A stretch of DNA of 64,000 bases. It comes from Hyphomicrobiales bacterium (lineage in GTDB: Bacteria; Pseudomonadota; Alphaproteobacteria; Rhizobiales; Xanthobacteraceae). The notes beneath the pieces were generated by a model, which was given only the letters and a program-made list of their open reading frames with translations, was not told the DNA's origin and did no database searches. The position numbers and the translations under genes are program-made. Positions 62,090 to 64,000 of this stretch are shown piece by piece. The stretch's first letter is position 1. Each line of letters starts with the position of its first letter. The stretch covers positions 26,522 through 90,521 of the forward strand of contig JAFKKG010000037.1 in NCBI GenBank assembly GCA_017305715.1. Direction: 5' to 3'.

Positions 62090-62836
62090 CTGTGATTCAA
62101 GCTGTCAAACTAGAGCCTCGAATCATGCGCTATGAACTTGCCGATTTTGAATGGGCCGCCCTCAAGCCGACGTTGCCCAACAAGCCGCGTGGCGTTCCTC
62201 GGGTAAACGATCGTCGTGTCCTAAACGGCATCTTTTGGGTCTTGAGATCGGGAGCACCCTGGCGCGATCTGCCTGAGGCGTTCGGCCCGTACACCACTTG
62301 CTATAACCGCTTCTCGCTGGCGGAGAGCTGGGGTCTGGAGCCGTATCATAGACGCACTTGCCGCGGCTCATGATGCCGCTGTCCAAATGATCGACACCTC
62401 GATTGTCCGCGTGCATCAGCATGGAGCCTGCATCATGCGAAACCAGCGCCAATCGATGGGGCGGTCACGCGGCGGCTTGACGAGCAAAATTCATGCGGTG
62501 GCCGACGGCAATGGTCTGCCGGTCCGGCTGGCGTTGAGTCCCGAGGAGGCCCACGACGTTCGACTTGCGGGAGAACTGCTGTCTCGTCTGAAATCCGGGT
62601 CAATGCTGCTTGCCGACCGGGGCTATGACGCCGACTGGATCAGAGCGCTTGCCATGAAGAAGGGCGCGTGGGCCAACATCCCGCCGAAAAGCAATCGCAG
62701 TGATCCTATCTGCTTCAGTCCCTACCTCTACCGGGCTCGCAACCGGGTCGAGCGGTTCTTCAACAGGATCAAGCAATGTCGCCGGGTGGCGACGCGCTAC
62801 GACAGGCTCGCCGCCAACTACCTTGCCTTCGTCCGC
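62090..62836 (+). mobile_element. Broken IS5-family element (transposase in two frames, 3' end missing)
   Basis: Transposase start ATG 62125 (MRYELADFEWAALKPTLP, RGVPRVNDRRVLNGIFWVLRSGAPWRDLPEAFGPYTTCYNRF). After CGCTTC (about 62313) the frame shifts: RWRRAGVWSRIIDALAAAHDAAVQMIDTSIVRVHQHG is in another frame. The DDE residues (MIDTS, LLADRGYDAD, RNRVERFF) are present. The protein ends abruptly after LAANYLAFVR where the normal AFV(Q)LASIRLWLR tail is replaced by antisense of the adjacent gene (junction about 62836). Inactive. Confidence 0.85.
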
Positions 62837-62839
62837 GTC

Positions 62840-63490
62840 CTACTTCACCGGCTTGATCGCGGAAAATTCCGTGCTGAGACTATCGACGATCGGCTCGGCA
62901 TCGGAGGCCCAGGCGTATATCCGCAATTCCGGGAAGTAGAGTTGAAAGGTGTGACGCGTGCGGGCGGCATCGTTGGTGGTGTCGACCTCGCCATGGATCA
63001 CCTGGAGGACGCAGGATCCAACCGTGATCGTTCCCTCTGATTTGAACTTGTGGGAAATCGTGCTGGTCTTCTCCACGGTGGTGCCGTTACCGTCCGTTGT
63101 TACGGCATGCATCTTGTAAGTCAGGTCCGATCGGCGATCGAAATTCCTGGGGAGACCTTCGGGTGCATATTTCCCGGTTTGATGCGAATATTTGCCGGCA
63201 TAGCTTGTCGACAACTCCCCCGATGCGATCAGTCCATCGACATAGGTTGCCTTCGCCACGAAAACCGGCGGGTTTGGCTGGGGGGAGGGCGGTGTCTGAC
63301 GGCTCCAGACGACGTAGTCGCCCGACTTGTCCCGATAGGTCTGGACGAGCGTCCTGGTCCCGTCCTGAGCATGATAGGCCAACTCGACGGGAATGGTCGA
63401 ATTCTTGACTGCGTTGCAGTCGACGGAAGGTGCCGGTTGCGCGGAAGCAGAACTCGCAAACAGCAGGATCGATAGGAAAAGAATACGCAT
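62840..63490 (-). CDS. Secreted hypothetical protein abutting an IS5 remnant
   Basis: 216 aa with a signal peptide (MRILFLSILLFASSASAQPAPSVD). No known domain. Repeated Tyr/Thr-rich strands (SGELSTSYAGKYSHQTGKYAP, TLVQTYRDKSGDYVVWSRQ) and a terminal HTFQLYFPELRIYAWASD suggest a beta-rich periplasmic or surface protein. The stop codon (62840-62842) sits within a few bases of the IS5 break, so it may be native or newly made. A 39-nt piece of this gene is duplicated at 57222-57260. Confidence 0.75.
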   Translation of the reverse strand: MRILFLSILLFASSASAQPAPSVDCNAVKNSTIPVELAYHAQDGTRTLVQTYRDKSGDYVVWSRQTPPSPQPNPPVFVAKATYVDGLIASGELSTSYAGKYSHQTGKYAPEGLPRNFDRRSDLTYKMHAVTTDGNGTTVEKTSTISHKFKSEGTITVGSCVLQVIHGEVDTTNDAARTRHTFQLYFPELRIYAWASDAEPIVDSLSTEFSAIKPVK

Positions 63491-64000
63491 CGGTTATGCT
63501 CGGTCCGGGCCGCGAGGTCTCGGTCAATACGCGGCCATACACGATGATCCGTGATCGTCTGTCGCTCATCACAGCGGGAAAGTTCAATTGCGGCGCTAAT
63601 CCGCCACTGGGGTCACGAAGGGCGGGCCCAGGTAAACCAGCTCCGGCGGGCAAATCAACGCTTCCGATTTGCGGAAGTCGTGTCAAGCCCCAAAATAAAA
63701 AATATTTCGCTTTTCCGAAATGGCAAATCAGGGCTACGACCTTGCCCATCCCGTCCTGGTCAGAAAGGGCGTCGGCCGTCGTCACGGACGTTGGGCGGGG
63801 AGCGGTGGACGTGACAGTTGCGCTTGACGCGCGCAGCTTGAGCGTACGGCAAAGACGTGTGGTCCTGACGCCGCGTTGCTGGCGTCCATGCACCTGGAGG
63901 CGTTCGACTTCCCAGGGCGCAACGGAGGCAAAAGAGCCGTTCTCCGGGGAGAGCACGTTATAAGCCGTAAAGCCATCGCGCAGGGAATGTCGGATGTTCT
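63491..64000. other. Right-edge gap holding a degenerate Bradyrhizobium-type repeat
   Basis: From about 63690 the sequence (TATTTCGCTTTTCCGAAATGGCAAATCAGG ... GAGAGCACGTTATAAGCCGTAAAGCCATCGCGCAGGGAATG at the far end, given by blocks) resembles a long interspersed repeat I recall from Bradyrhizobium. It carries no real gene; frames that run through it are spurious. Identity is from memory only. Confidence 0.4.

Noticed and set aside
63087-63956. Long minus-strand and plus-strand frames at the right edge
   Set aside because: They run through the secreted gene out of frame and through a degenerate repeat; composition is typical of non-coding.

Overview
The window looks like chromosome from a Bradyrhizobium-type alphaproteobacterium (Nitrobacteraceae). 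The evidence is high GC with GC-ending codons, two orphan Bug/TctC-type periplasmic receptors, many PAS-containing hybrid kinases and GGDEF proteins, TTGAT-N4-(A/G)TCAA boxes of the FixK type, and Rhizobiales-style palindromic intergenic repeats. No rRNA operon, CRISPR array or intact phage is visible. There is one tRNA, tRNA-Leu(GAG).

Layout. 0-13 kb: EamA exporter (5' end outside the window), photolyase, 1-Cys peroxiredoxin, a candidate structured RNA (3763-3881), FAD-linked 2-hydroxyacid oxidase, HxlR regulator divergent from a secreted SRPBCC protein, a secreted alkaline-phosphatase-like enzyme, and a tungstate-type binding protein and permease that are convergent and overlap at their 3' ends. 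13-23 kb: GGDEF-EAL protein, RlpA-like protein, small hypothetical and zinc-ribbon genes with two FixK-like boxes, a PAS-rich hybrid kinase and a secreted nuclease-like protein. 23-26.6 kb: acyl-CoA carboxylase alpha subunit, a PEP-mutase/isocitrate-lyase superfamily protein, acylphosphatase and a 50-aa membrane protein.

26.7-32.7 kb is a catabolic module: a FadR-type GntR repressor, two type III CoA-transferases, an acyl-CoA dehydrogenase and a Bug receptor. Three copies of the palindrome ATGGGT-N-ACCCAT lie in its promoter regions and are very probably the regulator's operators. 32.8-40 kb: RMD1/DUF155 protein, diguanylate cyclase, a second hybrid kinase, LysR/tautomerase pair, lipB and a FliN-like protein. 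40.1-42.1 kb is a decayed integration site: tRNA-Leu, a frameshifted tyrosine-recombinase remnant abutting its 3' end, a lower-GC PEP-CTERM protein and an IS5 remnant.

42-48.7 kb: LysR regulator divergent from a tightly coupled RND efflux operon (degenerate hydrolase-like protein, adaptor, MdtB-type pump, DUF347-like membrane protein). 49-57 kb: class III aminotransferase, two paralogous secreted polysaccharide deacetylases, MgtE, XRE regulator, aldo/keto reductase and a TonB/TolA-like protein. 56.9-57.4 kb is a graveyard holding an intergenic repeat, an IS1380 fragment fused to a piece of a gene found again at 63 kb, and a palindromic repeat. It is followed by a 65-aa peptide with a double-glycine leader (57497-57694), an orphan RiPP/bacteriocin-like precursor. 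58-64 kb: a winged-helix/TolB-like/TPR regulator divergent from a Bug receptor-O-methyltransferase pair, a broken IS5 element joined to the stop codon of a secreted protein gene, and a degenerate interspersed repeat at the right edge.

The best candidates for undescribed biology are the operator-flanked CoA-transferase/dehydrogenase/Bug module, the orphan double-glycine peptide, the structured RNA at 3.8 kb and the regulator-Bug-methyltransferase cassette. All functional calls are from sequence reading alone; no database search was run.
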